A stretch of 13,697 nucleotides of DNA from an uncultured Anaerotruncus sp. (GTDB taxonomy: Bacteria; Bacillota; Clostridia; Oscillospirales; Ruminococcaceae), in assembly GCA_910586875.1 (NCBI GenBank), contig CAJUJI010000071.1, positions 1 through 13,697 of the forward strand, read 5' to 3'. Of this stretch, positions 4,773 to 13,585 are shown piece after piece. Positions within the stretch are counted from its first letter, which is position 1. Each line of letters opens with the position of its first letter. The translations under genes and the position numbers were made by a program. The notes below the pieces were generated by a model. That model saw only the letters and a program-made list of their open reading frames with translations, made no database searches and was not told the origin of the DNA.

Positions 4773-7700
4773 CTATTCACTTTTTTCTCCGTAAGGCGTT
4801 TGCTCCTCTGCTACCATCTGAGCTTCCTGTTGTGGCTCGAAGTTATAAACGATGGACTTATGTTTCTGTGGTGGTGCTTCATAAGGCTTTCCTTCTTTGT
4901 TGTAGGTAAGATTAAATACAAGATCGGAAAGCCATTTCTTGAATGAGGGATTATCCTGAAACTGTTTGAACAATTCCATATTATCAGCCATGATAGCGAA
5001 GATGACCTGCTGCAAAGCCCGCTCACTTTCAAGTCTTGCACTCTGTTCATCAGAGTTCTTCATGGCATTCTGATATTTCTCATCCCTGGAAACCATAGCA
5101 GGAATTTCGAGAATCTGTCGGCGCACATTATCTGCATCGTTCCAGTTGATATTGCCAAACATATCGTTGAAATCAGACAGAATAACAGAAAGTAAATCCA
5201 TCTCCGGCTCGATAATGTGACCGACCTTGCCAGCGGGGACTGGCGCAACCTCGGAATCGGAATCTTCCAGTTTGATGGACATTGACTCACGCGCCTCATT
5301 GCGATAGCTTTCCAAATCGATTGCCTCAAGGATGCCCTGCGACCAATCGTCCTCGCGGGGAGAAGGCAGTTTTGGTATCAGCAGATTGAGGAAAATGGAA
5401 AGCCGTTCCCAATCCGCATTGCCATAGGGAAGAATCGCGCCGAGGAATCCATATGTACGGCAGAACGCTTTTGCCGCGCTTTTGAACTTGATCTGGTCGT
5501 CCGTTTCCAGCTGCATATAAATCGCTGTGCAGGCGTCCAGCGTAGGATCAAGCTTATCACGGTCTACGCCATTCAAATACAGGTTAACCAGGTGTTCTAC
5601 ATCATCGCCAGAATATACCTGATCCCCTTCCATCGTTGCCACAAGATCATAGAGTTTGTTGGGGTCAGTCTCGCCGGACAAAATCGTGGTACAATAGTAG
5701 CGGGAGAAGGACTCTTCAATAATTTCCGGTTTATTAGCGAAATCCAAAACGAAGGTGTCGTACTTCTTTGGATGACAACGGTTCAGCCTTGAAAGGGTCT
5801 GTACCGCTTTGATGTCATAGAGCATCTTATCCACATACATCGTGTGAAGCAGGGGTTCATCAAAGCCGGTCTGAAACATATCCGCAACAATCAGGATGCG
5901 ATACGGATCCGCCTTAAAGGTCTTTGGTATCTTAGAGTCCGGGAATCCATTCATGCCTGCCGAGGTCAACGGCTGTTCCTGACCGTTGTACTTACACTCA
6001 CCAGAGAAAGCAATAATAGTTTTATAGGGGCTGTGTCTTTCAGAAAGACACTTGTTGATCGCATAATAATATTCGATGCATCGCGGAATACTGGCAGTCA
6101 CAACCATAGCGCGGGCCTGCCCGCCAACTTTTCCCTTAGCGATAACCTGTTCATGGAAGTGGTCAACCATCATAGCGGCCTTCTTCGCTATGGTATAGCT
6201 GTCGCTCTCCACAAAATTACGGAGTTTCTTCTGGGCGCGCTTTTTGTCAAACATCGGATCGTCCTCGACAGTCTTCATTAGTCTGTAGAAACTGTCGATA
6301 GGTGTGTAATTCCGCAATACATCCAAGATGAATCCCTCCTGGATAGCTTGCTTCATCGTGTAGACGTGAAATGGCTTATGCTGCAATTCGCCCTTGTCAT
6401 TCAATATAGGAGTTCCGTATTCATCCACAACAAGTATGCCGAAAGTCTCCAATGTCTTATTCTTCGGTGTGGCCGTAAAGGCAAAATAGCTGGCATTATT
6501 CAGCAGCTTACGCCCTTCCATCATAGCGTTGATTTTGTCCTCGTTGTCCATCTCATCATCCGAGGCAAGCCCGGAGAGGGCAAGATTCATCTGCGCGGAG
6601 TTGCGCCCGCTCTGCCCGGAATGCGCCTCATCAATGATAATAGCGAAACGATTCTCTTTGTGAGCGGCTCCAATCTGCGGAACAATGTATGGGAATTTCT
6701 CAATCGTGGTAACAATGATGCGCTTGCCGTCTGTGATGGCTTTGGTAAGATCGCCGGAGTGTTCTGCCCAGGCCACAGTATTGCTGATCTGCATAAACTG
6801 CTTGATGGTATCCCTGATCTGTTTATCGAGGATACGGCGGTCAGTGACTACAATGACAGAGTCCAGCATCGGACGCCCATTCTGTTCAAGTCCAATTAAT
6901 TGATGGGCAAGCCATGCGATAGAGTTGGACTTGCCGCTTCCCGCACTGTGCTGGATCAGGTATTTACGCCCGACACCATTTTCCTGCACATCGCTAAGAA
7001 GCTTTGTAACCACATCCAACTGATGATATCGTGGAAAAATTTGCTTCTCTTTTTTCTTTTTGGTATCCTCATCCACCTCAATAACGACCTGAGCATAGTT
7101 CTCAATAATCAACGTTAGTTTTTCTTTTGTTAGGATATCTTTCCACAGATAATCGGTCATCAAGCCAATGGGATTCGGTGGATTTCCCGCTCCATCGTTG
7201 TATCCCTTATCGAAAGGCAGAAACCAACTGTCTTTGCCCGCAAGACGGGTGCAGAATTTGATGCGGGCGTCATCCACGGCCAGATGCACCATGCAGCGTT
7301 TGAACTGGAACAGCATCTCTCGCGGATCACGGTCATTCTTGTACTGCTGGACAGCATCATCCACATTTTGCTTTGTAAGCTGGTTTTTGAGTTCAAAGGT
7401 GATGACAGGCAATCCATTGATAAATAAGCACAGGTCAAGAGCCAGCTTGCCTGCGTCCTGAGAATAGCGGAGCTGGCGCGTCACGCTGAAAATATTCTTC
7501 CGGAACATTTCCCTCGCTTTTTCGTTGTTTTCGGTCGGGGTGAGATAGAACATAATGAGGTCAACCGGGTACACTTTAATGCCATTGCGCAGAACATCTA
7601 TAATACCGCGTTTGACCAACTCACCCTGGAGGCGGTTCAGAAACTGACGCCTTTTCTGCTCGGACTGAAACACACCCAGCTTACCCATCTGTGAGGGCTG

Positions 7701-7856
7701 GGTATCCTGCAAAAATCGAAAAAGGCGGGGTTCATCAATCGCATATTCTTTATTATAATCGGCGTTAGTCCCTTCTTCATAACCGTTCTGCTCAACCAGC
7801 CATTTTACAATGAGGGCCTCTAAACCGCTTTCTTTTGTGTTTGTAAATCCTGGCAT
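4773..7856 (-). CDS. hsdR: Type I restriction enzyme endonuclease/translocase subunit HsdR
   Basis: HsdR joins HsdM and HsdS to form the complex that pulls in DNA and cuts it when the target sequence is unmethylated. The N-terminal nuclease domain shows a PD-(D/E)XK site: Asp141, then Glu155-Leu-Lys157 in T-F-E-L-K. The superfamily 2 motor follows: Walker A in H-S-A-G-S-G-K-S (303-310), D-E-A-H (409-412), T-A-T-P (461-464), Q-T-G-F-D-E-P (662-668) and Q-T-L-S-R-L-N-R (686-693). The C-terminal helical part that docks on the methylase runs to residue 1027, a normal length. The start has AGGAGGG upstream, placed inside the end of the previous gene, with only two bases between that stop and this ATG. 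All motifs are intact. It is the last gene of the operon and its stop faces the palindrome block. Confidence 0.96.
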   Translation of the reverse strand: MPGFTNTKESGLEALIVKWLVEQNGYEEGTNADYNKEYAIDEPRLFRFLQDTQPSQMGKLGVFQSEQKRRQFLNRLQGELVKRGIIDVLRNGIKVYPVDLIMFYLTPTENNEKAREMFRKNIFSVTRQLRYSQDAGKLALDLCLFINGLPVITFELKNQLTKQNVDDAVQQYKNDRDPREMLFQFKRCMVHLAVDDARIKFCTRLAGKDSWFLPFDKGYNDGAGNPPNPIGLMTDYLWKDILTKEKLTLIIENYAQVVIEVDEDTKKKKEKQIFPRYHQLDVVTKLLSDVQENGVGRKYLIQHSAGSGKSNSIAWLAHQLIGLEQNGRPMLDSVIVVTDRRILDKQIRDTIKQFMQISNTVAWAEHSGDLTKAITDGKRIIVTTIEKFPYIVPQIGAAHKENRFAIIIDEAHSGQSGRNSAQMNLALSGLASDDEMDNEDKINAMMEGRKLLNNASYFAFTATPKNKTLETFGILVVDEYGTPILNDKGELQHKPFHVYTMKQAIQEGFILDVLRNYTPIDSFYRLMKTVEDDPMFDKKRAQKKLRNFVESDSYTIAKKAAMMVDHFHEQVIAKGKVGGQARAMVVTASIPRCIEYYYAINKCLSERHSPYKTIIAFSGECKYNGQEQPLTSAGMNGFPDSKIPKTFKADPYRILIVADMFQTGFDEPLLHTMYVDKMLYDIKAVQTLSRLNRCHPKKYDTFVLDFANKPEIIEESFSRYYCTTILSGETDPNKLYDLVATMEGDQVYSGDDVEHLVNLYLNGVDRDKLDPTLDACTAIYMQLETDDQIKFKSAAKAFCRTYGFLGAILPYGNADWERLSIFLNLLIPKLPSPREDDWSQGILEAIDLESYRNEARESMSIKLEDSDSEVAPVPAGKVGHIIEPEMDLLSVILSDFNDMFGNINWNDADNVRRQILEIPAMVSRDEKYQNAMKNSDEQSARLESERALQQVIFAIMADNMELFKQFQDNPSFKKWLSDLVFNLTYNKEGKPYEAPPQKHKSIVYNFEPQQEAQMVAEEQTPYGEKSE

Positions 7857-7858
7857 AG

Positions 7859-8881
7859 TTATCCCTCCTGTTCTTCAATCCGCTTGCGCTCAGCTTCAAT
7901 TTCACGCTGCAATTCCTCAGCAGTGGGTAGGGCAAAACGATAACGTGAAGCAAAAACTTGTTGAGCATCATTCAGAACAGAGTATTTGACGATTGCCTCA
8001 TTCTTCTGAGAACACAGTATGATACCTATAGTAGGATTGTCATCTTCATTTTTATATAGCGCATCAAACATTCGGATATAGCTGTCCATCTGGCCAATGT
8101 CGCCGTGGGTCAATTTCCCGATTTTCAAGTCAATCAGCACATGGCATTTCAGGATACTGTGGTAAAACACGAGGTCAAGGTAAAAATCTTCATCTTCATA
8201 GCGCATCAGCTTCTGTCTGGCTACAAAACAGAAACCACGTCCCAACTCCAACAGAAATTCCTGCAATTTATCAATCAATGCCTGTTCCAAATCAGACTCC
8301 CGTAGGGCCGGATAATCTTTCAAATCAAGAAATTCCAACACATATGGGTCTTTGATGAAATTTTCCGCAGATAAAGGTGCTGTGAGTTCAACAGCTTCGG
8401 TCCTTACAGATACCTGGTCTCTGCTTGCAAGAAGCCGCTCATAGTATAGGGTAGAAATCTGCCTTTCCAGTTGACGGCTCGACCATGCGGAGGCGATGGC
8501 CTCGTCCATATACCATTGCCTTGCCTGTTCATTTTCCACCGAAAGCAGGAGGCGATAGTGCGTCCAGGTCAATTGCGAACGCAGTGCGTTCGTATTTGGA
8601 AACATCACATAAAATTTCTTCATCTGCTGCAATGTCCGCACAGAAAAGCCCTTACCGAAGTCCTTGGTCAAACGGCTGGACAACTCCTGCAAAATAGCTT
8701 TTCCATAATCAGCCCGCACATTGCCGTTTTGCTCATGTTCTACGATGATGCGCCCAATCTGCCAATAGGCTTGTACCATCGCAAAGTTGACCGCGCTGTA
8801 CGCCTGATTGCGCGACAGCAGGAGGGTTTCCTTTATTTCAGAATAGATGTCCTCATAAGGAGTTAGGTTAAGGTCAGTCAT
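7859..8881 (-). CDS. DUF1016/YhcG-type PD-(D/E)XK nuclease family protein
   Basis: The 340-residue protein has the two-part build of the DUF1016 (YhcG) family. The helical N-terminal domain (about 10-160) contains the typical A-Y-W-Q-I-G-R-x-I-V-E and F-S-V-R-T-L-Q-Q-M-K-K-F-Y segments. The nuclease-like C-terminal domain follows (about 170-325). Its putative active site is Asp236 in L-D-L-V-F-Y-H and Asp251-Leu-Lys253 in V-L-I-D-L-K, followed by the conserved G-Q-M-x-x-Y (263-268). The family usually has E-L-K, so the Asp is a conservative change. Its biochemical role is unsettled; members are frequent beside type I systems. Start 8881 is chosen over an earlier ATG at 9004 because GGAGGGG precedes it and the earlier start would lie deep inside the upstream gene. 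The C-terminus is a charged helix. It lies between the membrane protein and hsdR with gaps of 4 and 2 bases. Confidence 0.88.
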   Translation of the reverse strand: MTDLNLTPYEDIYSEIKETLLLSRNQAYSAVNFAMVQAYWQIGRIIVEHEQNGNVRADYGKAILQELSSRLTKDFGKGFSVRTLQQMKKFYVMFPNTNALRSQLTWTHYRLLLSVENEQARQWYMDEAIASAWSSRQLERQISTLYYERLLASRDQVSVRTEAVELTAPLSAENFIKDPYVLEFLDLKDYPALRESDLEQALIDKLQEFLLELGRGFCFVARQKLMRYEDEDFYLDLVFYHSILKCHVLIDLKIGKLTHGDIGQMDSYIRMFDALYKNEDDNPTIGIILCSQKNEAIVKYSVLNDAQQVFASRYRFALPTAEELQREIEAERKRIEEQEG

Positions 8882-8885
8882 TTTA

Positions 8886-9773
8886 TTACCCCTCCTTGGC
8901 TGGGAAACAATTCTTATAAGCGTTTTGTTGTTTTGTGGCGATATATTCTCTTGCCAATGCATTAAGCTGCGGAATTTCGGCTTGGCTATATTTGCTAACC
9001 TCATTCATTAGGGCAAGTAAATTTTCCCTTTGAGGTTCAATGTCAATAATTTTGCTTTTATGGATTTCAATTTCAGCTTCACTATACTCTGGCGGCTGTC
9101 CCAATGCTTGATGCCGCTGGTTGCTTTGCTGACAATTTGTCATCAAGGCTTGATACAGGGCATTGCTGACAGAAACAACAACATAGGCATCTACTATCTG
9201 TAGCAGTTCGAAAAGTTTGCTTCCAACCTTCTCATATATCTTTTGAAACTCCGGCAAAATTGATTGGATTCTGCAAGGCTTTTTACAAGCGGAACATCCT
9301 GCGGTCATTGCATAAATATCTGTGAAAAACATAGTTTCCAATTTCAGAGCATTAATTTTTCGCATTTCTTCAGAAAGTTGCTGTCGGATAGCTGCTACTT
9401 CAGCAGGATTATATCCCTTGCTTGTGATATACAAACTGTTAAACTGCTGATAGAGAGTGCTTGGTGCAAAAACATTCAAATCACAAATTGCTTTCCCCAA
9501 CGCATCTTTTTCTTTTTCAATGCTATCCATTGATTTCTCATATTGATGGATATTGCGTTCATGTCGCAATGTAAGCATGACACCCACAAGTGTCATCGTC
9601 CCGCCAAGGTAACTGCCGCAAAAGATAAACCATGTGGAGGCATCGACATTTGGCACATTGATATTGATGCCAAAATAATTCCCCAGAGCAATTCCTATAT
9701 GCAGGCAGAGCATCAGAAGGAAAGGAATGGCTAGGACAACCAGAAACCACCATTTTGATAATTTATTCTTCAT
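8886..9773 (-). CDS. Two-helix membrane protein inside the restriction operon, family not recognised
   Basis: The 295-residue product begins with two hydrophobic segments, about residues 8-30 and 47-69; the second contains G-S-Y-L-G-G. This W-x-x-F-x-G-S-Y-L-G-G pattern is seen in many small membrane-anchored proteins, some of them linked to phage defence (putative AbiC-like proteins resemble it). The rest (about 70-295) is predicted cytoplasmic, largely helical with coiled-coil-like stretches, and holds a cysteine cluster C160-x2-C163-x3-C167 that could bind metal. There is no visible enzyme motif. Start 9773 is preferred because GGAAGG lies upstream. It overlaps the end of hsdS by 11 bp, so it is co-translated with the restriction genes. 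An in-frame ATG at 9872 would put 33 more residues inside hsdS. Function is unknown; a membrane-linked effector or sensor added to the restriction system is inference. Confidence 0.75.
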   Translation of the reverse strand: MKNKLSKWWFLVVLAIPFLLMLCLHIGIALGNYFGININVPNVDASTWFIFCGSYLGGTMTLVGVMLTLRHERNIHQYEKSMDSIEKEKDALGKAICDLNVFAPSTLYQQFNSLYITSKGYNPAEVAAIRQQLSEEMRKINALKLETMFFTDIYAMTAGCSACKKPCRIQSILPEFQKIYEKVGSKLFELLQIVDAYVVVSVSNALYQALMTNCQQSNQRHQALGQPPEYSEAEIEIHKSKIIDIEPQRENLLALMNEVSKYSQAEIPQLNALAREYIATKQQNAYKNCFPAKEG

Positions 9774-11094
9774 ATGTTTCACCTTCCATTCCCTCCATAC
9801 TTTCATCATTCTCTGTATCAACCGTTTCCTCCACAAATTCGCATTCTGGAATTTTAATGCCACGAACATCAATCCTGCCGATGACGGTATCCGCTACCAA
9901 GCGAGCCTTGAATTCTCGCAAAATGGAGATTTCTTTGGTCAAGGTAGCGATAGCTTTTTTTACTTGGTCTATGATTTCATTGATTCGCTCCACAGCTTTC
10001 ACTTGATTTTCTTCATCTGAAAGCGAAATTAATGTGTTACCCAACGCAGCCGGATAAATGTGAACGATAATATCGCCCTTGCCGTGGATATATCTGTGCT
10101 TCAATGCCGCCTGGCTATAAAGCTGGTACAGCAAGTATTCCACATTGATGCCTTCATTCGGTCGGAACACAATGACATCTCCGCCCGCAGCAACTACCTC
10201 ATCACCCATATACAAAATGGATTTACCGATTTCATCCTTTGTTTCACCGGTTCCGGCCATTACTATATCGCTCTTCACTATTTTTCGTGAAACATCATAA
10301 GCATTGCTATCAATGCTGTGAGTGATTACGGATGTTTTATATTCATACTGCGTGTAGATATCGCCGTAAAGAATGGCAGGATACCCGCCGCCCTCTACAA
10401 GGTTATCCCTTGAAAAACCACCGCCTTTGAAAAAGGTACCGAGTTGCTTAAGTCGAACTGTATCTACCACTGGGTATACACGCAACTGTTTTTCAATTTC
10501 GGCTTGCATCAATTCTTTTAGTGTGGATATTTGCCTTTGCTTCACTCCAATAAGTTTATTAATACTCGAAACCTTCCAATCCAAAAACCGCACAATCTGA
10601 TCCTGTTCGGGACGAGGAGGAAGAGGCAATTTACAGCTAAGGAATGTTCCTGTGTTAATGGTTTTCCTTAAGCCGCTATACAGTGGCCGCATTGCCTTCA
10701 CATTATCAAGTGACAAATAATAGTAGTAGGCATAGTGCGGATTGATATTTGCAACATGAAATATTGTATATGCGCCAGTCAACATACCATTATATTGGGA
10801 AAGCCCGACAGTGCGCGGGGTTTCATCAATGTCAAACAAGCAAAATGCCATGTCTCCTGGCTTGACAATCTTGTATGTGTTAAAATCCTTGGGAAATTTG
10901 CCTTTTCCAGATGCCACATCGCGGAGTATTATCCCTTTTGTTGTCAAGGAAAGTAAAGAATATGCATCTATATCATCGCCAACCACATCTTTAGTTTCCT
11001 CAAAAATATTTTTATTACGCACCAGTTCCCAGTGGGCTGGTATATTAGGCAACCATGGAAGCGGTGTTATGAAATAATCGGGGTATGGTTTCAT
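9763..11094 (-). CDS. hsdS: Type I restriction-modification specificity subunit HsdS
   Basis: HsdS chooses the DNA sequence recognised by the methylase and restriction complexes. The 443 residues show the usual duplicated plan. The first target recognition domain spans about residues 20-160 and ends in L-P-L-P-P-R-P-E-Q. The first helical spacer is about 160-200 (V-K-Q-R-Q-I-S-T-L-K-E-L). The second recognition domain spans about 213-357, with the often seen L-G-T-F-F-K-G-G-G-F-S and Y-G-D-I-Y-T. The second spacer is about 358-405 (I-S-I-L-R-E-F-K-A-R-L-V-A-D-T-V-I-G-R). A short acidic tail follows. Its ATG overlaps the hsdM stop in ATGA (11094-11091), and GGAGGGG upstream supports that start. 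It is a single full-length gene with no partner hsdS or inversion repeats nearby, so no phase variation is apparent. The recognition sequence cannot be read from the protein. Confidence 0.94.
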   Translation of the reverse strand: MKPYPDYFITPLPWLPNIPAHWELVRNKNIFEETKDVVGDDIDAYSLLSLTTKGIILRDVASGKGKFPKDFNTYKIVKPGDMAFCLFDIDETPRTVGLSQYNGMLTGAYTIFHVANINPHYAYYYYLSLDNVKAMRPLYSGLRKTINTGTFLSCKLPLPPRPEQDQIVRFLDWKVSSINKLIGVKQRQISTLKELMQAEIEKQLRVYPVVDTVRLKQLGTFFKGGGFSRDNLVEGGGYPAILYGDIYTQYEYKTSVITHSIDSNAYDVSRKIVKSDIVMAGTGETKDEIGKSILYMGDEVVAAGGDVIVFRPNEGINVEYLLYQLYSQAALKHRYIHGKGDIIVHIYPAALGNTLISLSDEENQVKAVERINEIIDQVKKAIATLTKEISILREFKARLVADTVIGRIDVRGIKIPECEFVEETVDTENDESMEGMEGETYEE

Positions 11095-13097
11095 TGTATC
11101 CCCTCCATAATCTCCGCCATCATGCCATCCGCTTCCCGTTCAAGAGCTTTCAGGCTCTCTAAAATTTCCTCCATTCGGCGCAGTTCCACCGGCTTATAGA
11201 AATACTTAGTAAAACTGATTTCATAGCCAATCTGCGTTTTCTTTTCGTCTACATAGGCATCTGGGGCATATGGCAGCACTTCATTTTTCATAAAGGCATC
11301 AATGCCGCCGTCATAGGTAAACGGAATGTTCTCCGTATCCCGCAGGTCAACATTCGGCTCCCCCTCGATGGGCTGTGTAATGGCATCCTTCTCTGTGATG
11401 AAGGGGCGGATTTTCTTCAAGGTAGCGGCTTTCAGCTTTGTGGCTTTGGCAAATGCTGTCCAGTCATCCAGAGGTGCGTTTTTTGCAGCTTCAGCAAGAG
11501 CAATTTTTACCGCCGCAAGCTCGTCCGCTTTCTTGAATATGTCTGCGGGAATTTCTCTGTCCGGGTACACACGCAGACGCAGAGGGCGTTCTACCGTGAC
11601 AGACCAGTAGCCAAACTCCTCATTATCAAAAATCATGCTGACTTTGCTTTGCTCCATCTCCGTAAAAATGCGGACGATTTCATTTCGGATTTCCGATGTG
11701 ATTTCACAATTCTTCTTGCCCATATTTTTGCGGAGCGGGGATTTCATGGCAGTTGCGTCAATCAGTTGAATTTTCCCTTTGCGGCGTTCCTCTTTCTGAT
11801 TGGACAGAATCCAGATAAATGTCCCAATTCCTGTGTTGTAGAACATATTCTCCGGCAGTGCGATGATAGCCTCAACCAAGTCGTTTTCAATCAGATAGCG
11901 GCGGGCGTTGCTTTCCCCACTGCCGGCGTCCCCCGTGAAAATGGACGAGCCGTTATGTACCTCGGCAATGCGGCTGCCCAGCGGCGTATCCTTTTTCATC
12001 TTTGCCACATTGTTCAAAAGGAACAGCAGTTGACCATCGCTTGTTCGAGGAATCATGGCCATCTGTTCGCCACCTTCAAGATAGGCATTAAATCGGGTAT
12101 CCAGAATTTCCTTTTTGCCGCCCATCTTTTCCGCGTCCACCTTCCAGCTTTTCCCATAAGGCGGATTGGACAGCATAAAATCGAACTGCCTTGTGGCGTT
12201 TCCGTCCAAGGAAAGTGTAGAACCATAACTGATATGCTCTGCCTGTTCCCCATCACCTTTGAGCAGCATATCCGCCTTACAGATTGCATATGTTTCGGGG
12301 TTCACTTCCTGCCCAAACAAATGAATAGACACATTCTTCTTCAGTTTTTGGGCAATCGCCAGAAGCCTGTCCTGCGCAACAGTAAGCATACCGCCTGTCC
12401 CGCAGGCTCCGTCATAGCAGGAATAGGTGGCGTCTTTGATTTTGTCGGCGATGGGTATAAACACAAGGTCAGCCATCAATTCAACAACATCACGGGGCGT
12501 CCAGTGTTCGCCTGCCTCCTCATTGTTTTCCTCGTTGAATTTGCGGATCAGTTCCTCAAAAATCGTACCCATGCTATGGTTGTCCAGTCCTGGATGCCTC
12601 ACTATAGTCTGTGCATCGTCCTTATAAACCGGCTTCGGAGAGAGATTGATATCCGGCGAGATAAATTTCTCAATCACCGCTCCCAGAATATCCGCCTCGA
12701 TCATTGTATCAATCTGATTGCGGAACCTGAACTTCTCCAAAATCTCCTGCACATTAGGGGAGAAACCGTCCAGGTAAGCCTCAAAGTCGGCCTTTAGCGT
12801 TTGCTTCTTTGCGCGGCTGGTGAGATCGCGCAGGCGGAACGGGGAGGCGTTACAGAATGCCTGACCTGCCGCATTGCACAGCGCCGGCCACTGATTATCA
12901 ATTCTGGCTTCATCCAGCTTTTTCTTCATATCAAGAACAGCCTCTTTGCTGTCCTCCAGCATGGCATCCAAACGGCGGATAACTGTCATTGGCAGAATGA
13001 CATCACGATATTTTCCCCGCACATACACATCGCGCAGACAGTCATCCGCAATTCCCCATATAAAACTTACGATTGTATTGTGAATTTGATTGTCCAT
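11091..13097 (-). CDS. hsdM: Type I restriction-modification N6-adenine methylase subunit HsdM
   Basis: HsdM transfers a methyl group from S-adenosylmethionine to adenine in the site chosen by HsdS. The N-terminal helical domain (about 1-160) is the HsdM_N type. The catalytic domain carries H-W-T-P-R at 198-202, the cofactor loop D-G-A-C-G-T-G-G (229-236) and the catalytic N-P-P-Y (311-314). The rest (about 450-668) is the long C-terminal region of the larger HsdM variants, ending in a coiled-coil stretch. At 668 residues it is longer than the classical enzyme of about 530. AGAAGGGA lies about ten bases before the ATG. About 90 bp separate it from the upstream regulator gene and no terminator is seen there, so it is probably read from the regulator promoter. 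All key residues are intact. Confidence 0.96.
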   Translation of the reverse strand: MDNQIHNTIVSFIWGIADDCLRDVYVRGKYRDVILPMTVIRRLDAMLEDSKEAVLDMKKKLDEARIDNQWPALCNAAGQAFCNASPFRLRDLTSRAKKQTLKADFEAYLDGFSPNVQEILEKFRFRNQIDTMIEADILGAVIEKFISPDINLSPKPVYKDDAQTIVRHPGLDNHSMGTIFEELIRKFNEENNEEAGEHWTPRDVVELMADLVFIPIADKIKDATYSCYDGACGTGGMLTVAQDRLLAIAQKLKKNVSIHLFGQEVNPETYAICKADMLLKGDGEQAEHISYGSTLSLDGNATRQFDFMLSNPPYGKSWKVDAEKMGGKKEILDTRFNAYLEGGEQMAMIPRTSDGQLLFLLNNVAKMKKDTPLGSRIAEVHNGSSIFTGDAGSGESNARRYLIENDLVEAIIALPENMFYNTGIGTFIWILSNQKEERRKGKIQLIDATAMKSPLRKNMGKKNCEITSEIRNEIVRIFTEMEQSKVSMIFDNEEFGYWSVTVERPLRLRVYPDREIPADIFKKADELAAVKIALAEAAKNAPLDDWTAFAKATKLKAATLKKIRPFITEKDAITQPIEGEPNVDLRDTENIPFTYDGGIDAFMKNEVLPYAPDAYVDEKKTQIGYEISFTKYFYKPVELRRMEEILESLKALEREADGMMAEIMEGIQ

Positions 13098-13187
13098 ATG
13101 TCTTTATTCCCTTCTCACGGAGACCAGCGTCTTCCGACTTACAGCAGATTTATCCTTGTTTCAAAACTCATATTCCGTATAACTGAT

Positions 13188-13394
13188 TCACTTTTCTTCT
13201 ACCATTTCCATAATATCACAGACATCACATCTTAGAGCTGTGCAGATTTTTTCAATGATTTCCGTATTTACATTTTCATTTTTGCCGAGCTTCGTAACGG
13301 ATGCCGCACTTATCCCAGCTAATTGTTGCAAGTCTTTTTTCTTCATATCCTTGTCAATCAACAGTTTCCATAATTTCTTGTAACTGATAGCCAT
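13188..13394 (-). CDS. Small XRE-family helix-turn-helix regulator
   Basis: The 68-residue protein is a bare Cro/C1-type DNA-binding domain. It begins M-A-I-S-Y-K-K-L-W-K-L-L, continues with the helix-turn-helix A-G-I-S-A-A-S-V-T-K-L-G-K (about residues 26-38), and ends in a short helix with L-R-C-D-V-C-D-I-M-E. Proteins of this type often sit before type I restriction genes and other cargo in Firmicutes. The start at 13394 is chosen because GGGAGG lies seven bases upstream. The longer open frame back to 13532 would include the promoter and is rejected. It is the first gene of the cargo operon and likely controls hsdM and itself, perhaps to let methylation precede restriction on entry to a new host. 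That control role is inference. Confidence 0.85.
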   Translation of the reverse strand: MAISYKKLWKLLIDKDMKKKDLQQLAGISAASVTKLGKNENVNTEIIEKICTALRCDVCDIMEMVEEK

Positions 13395-13446
13395 GAATGA
13401 ACCTCCCTTTTCTGGGAATGTGCCGATTTGAAGATTTCTGCTGCTT

Positions 13447-13475
13447 ATTATAACACGACTAATCCCAAAACGCAA
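13447..13475 (-). promoter_or_regulatory. Promoter of the regulator and restriction operon
   Basis: On the minus strand a perfect TATAAT (13452-13447) follows a 17-bp spacer after TTGCGT (13475-13470), which matches the -35 consensus only in its TTG. The weak -35 next to a strong -10 suits a regulated promoter. No better promoter is seen between the regulator and hsdM: a TTGAAA with a poor -10 there is not convincing. Confidence 0.7.
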
Positions 13476-13476
13476 G

Positions 13477-13504
13477 ATTTCCTCCTGCGATTGCAGGAGG
13501 AAAT
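13477..13504. repeat. 12-bp perfect inverted repeat beside the operon promoter, possible operator
   Basis: ATTTCCTCCTGC (13477-13488) is repeated exactly in inverted orientation at 13493-13504 around a 4-bp centre. It ends one base from the -35 box and lies upstream of the transcription start, so it acts as DNA and not in the mRNA. A binding site for the neighbouring XRE protein is plausible. There is no T-run, so it is not a terminator in either direction. Confidence 0.65.
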
Positions 13505-13585
13505 GCTGATTTCTATTGGTTTTTTGCTTCAACTAACAGAGATAATATTTACGCCAGTGATAGAAATTGTTTTTTGTGAGTTTTT
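13505..13585. other. AT-rich stretch between operator and right element end
   Basis: No gene, convincing promoter or repeat is seen here. It links the regulatory region of the cargo operon to the right attachment arm. Confidence 0.5.

Noticed and set aside
4598..4909. A 103-codon plus-strand frame across the palindrome block
   Set aside because: It runs through hairpins and into the antisense of hsdR, has no ribosome binding site, and resembles no protein family.
9763..11094. Phase-variable hsdS switching by inversion
   Set aside because: There is only one hsdS, no silent copy and no inverted repeats around its recognition domains in this window, and the recombinase is a large integrase type far away.
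11649..12797. A 382-codon open frame on the plus strand opposite hsdM
   Set aside because: It overlaps the methylase motifs on the other strand and shows no domain or ribosome binding site of its own.
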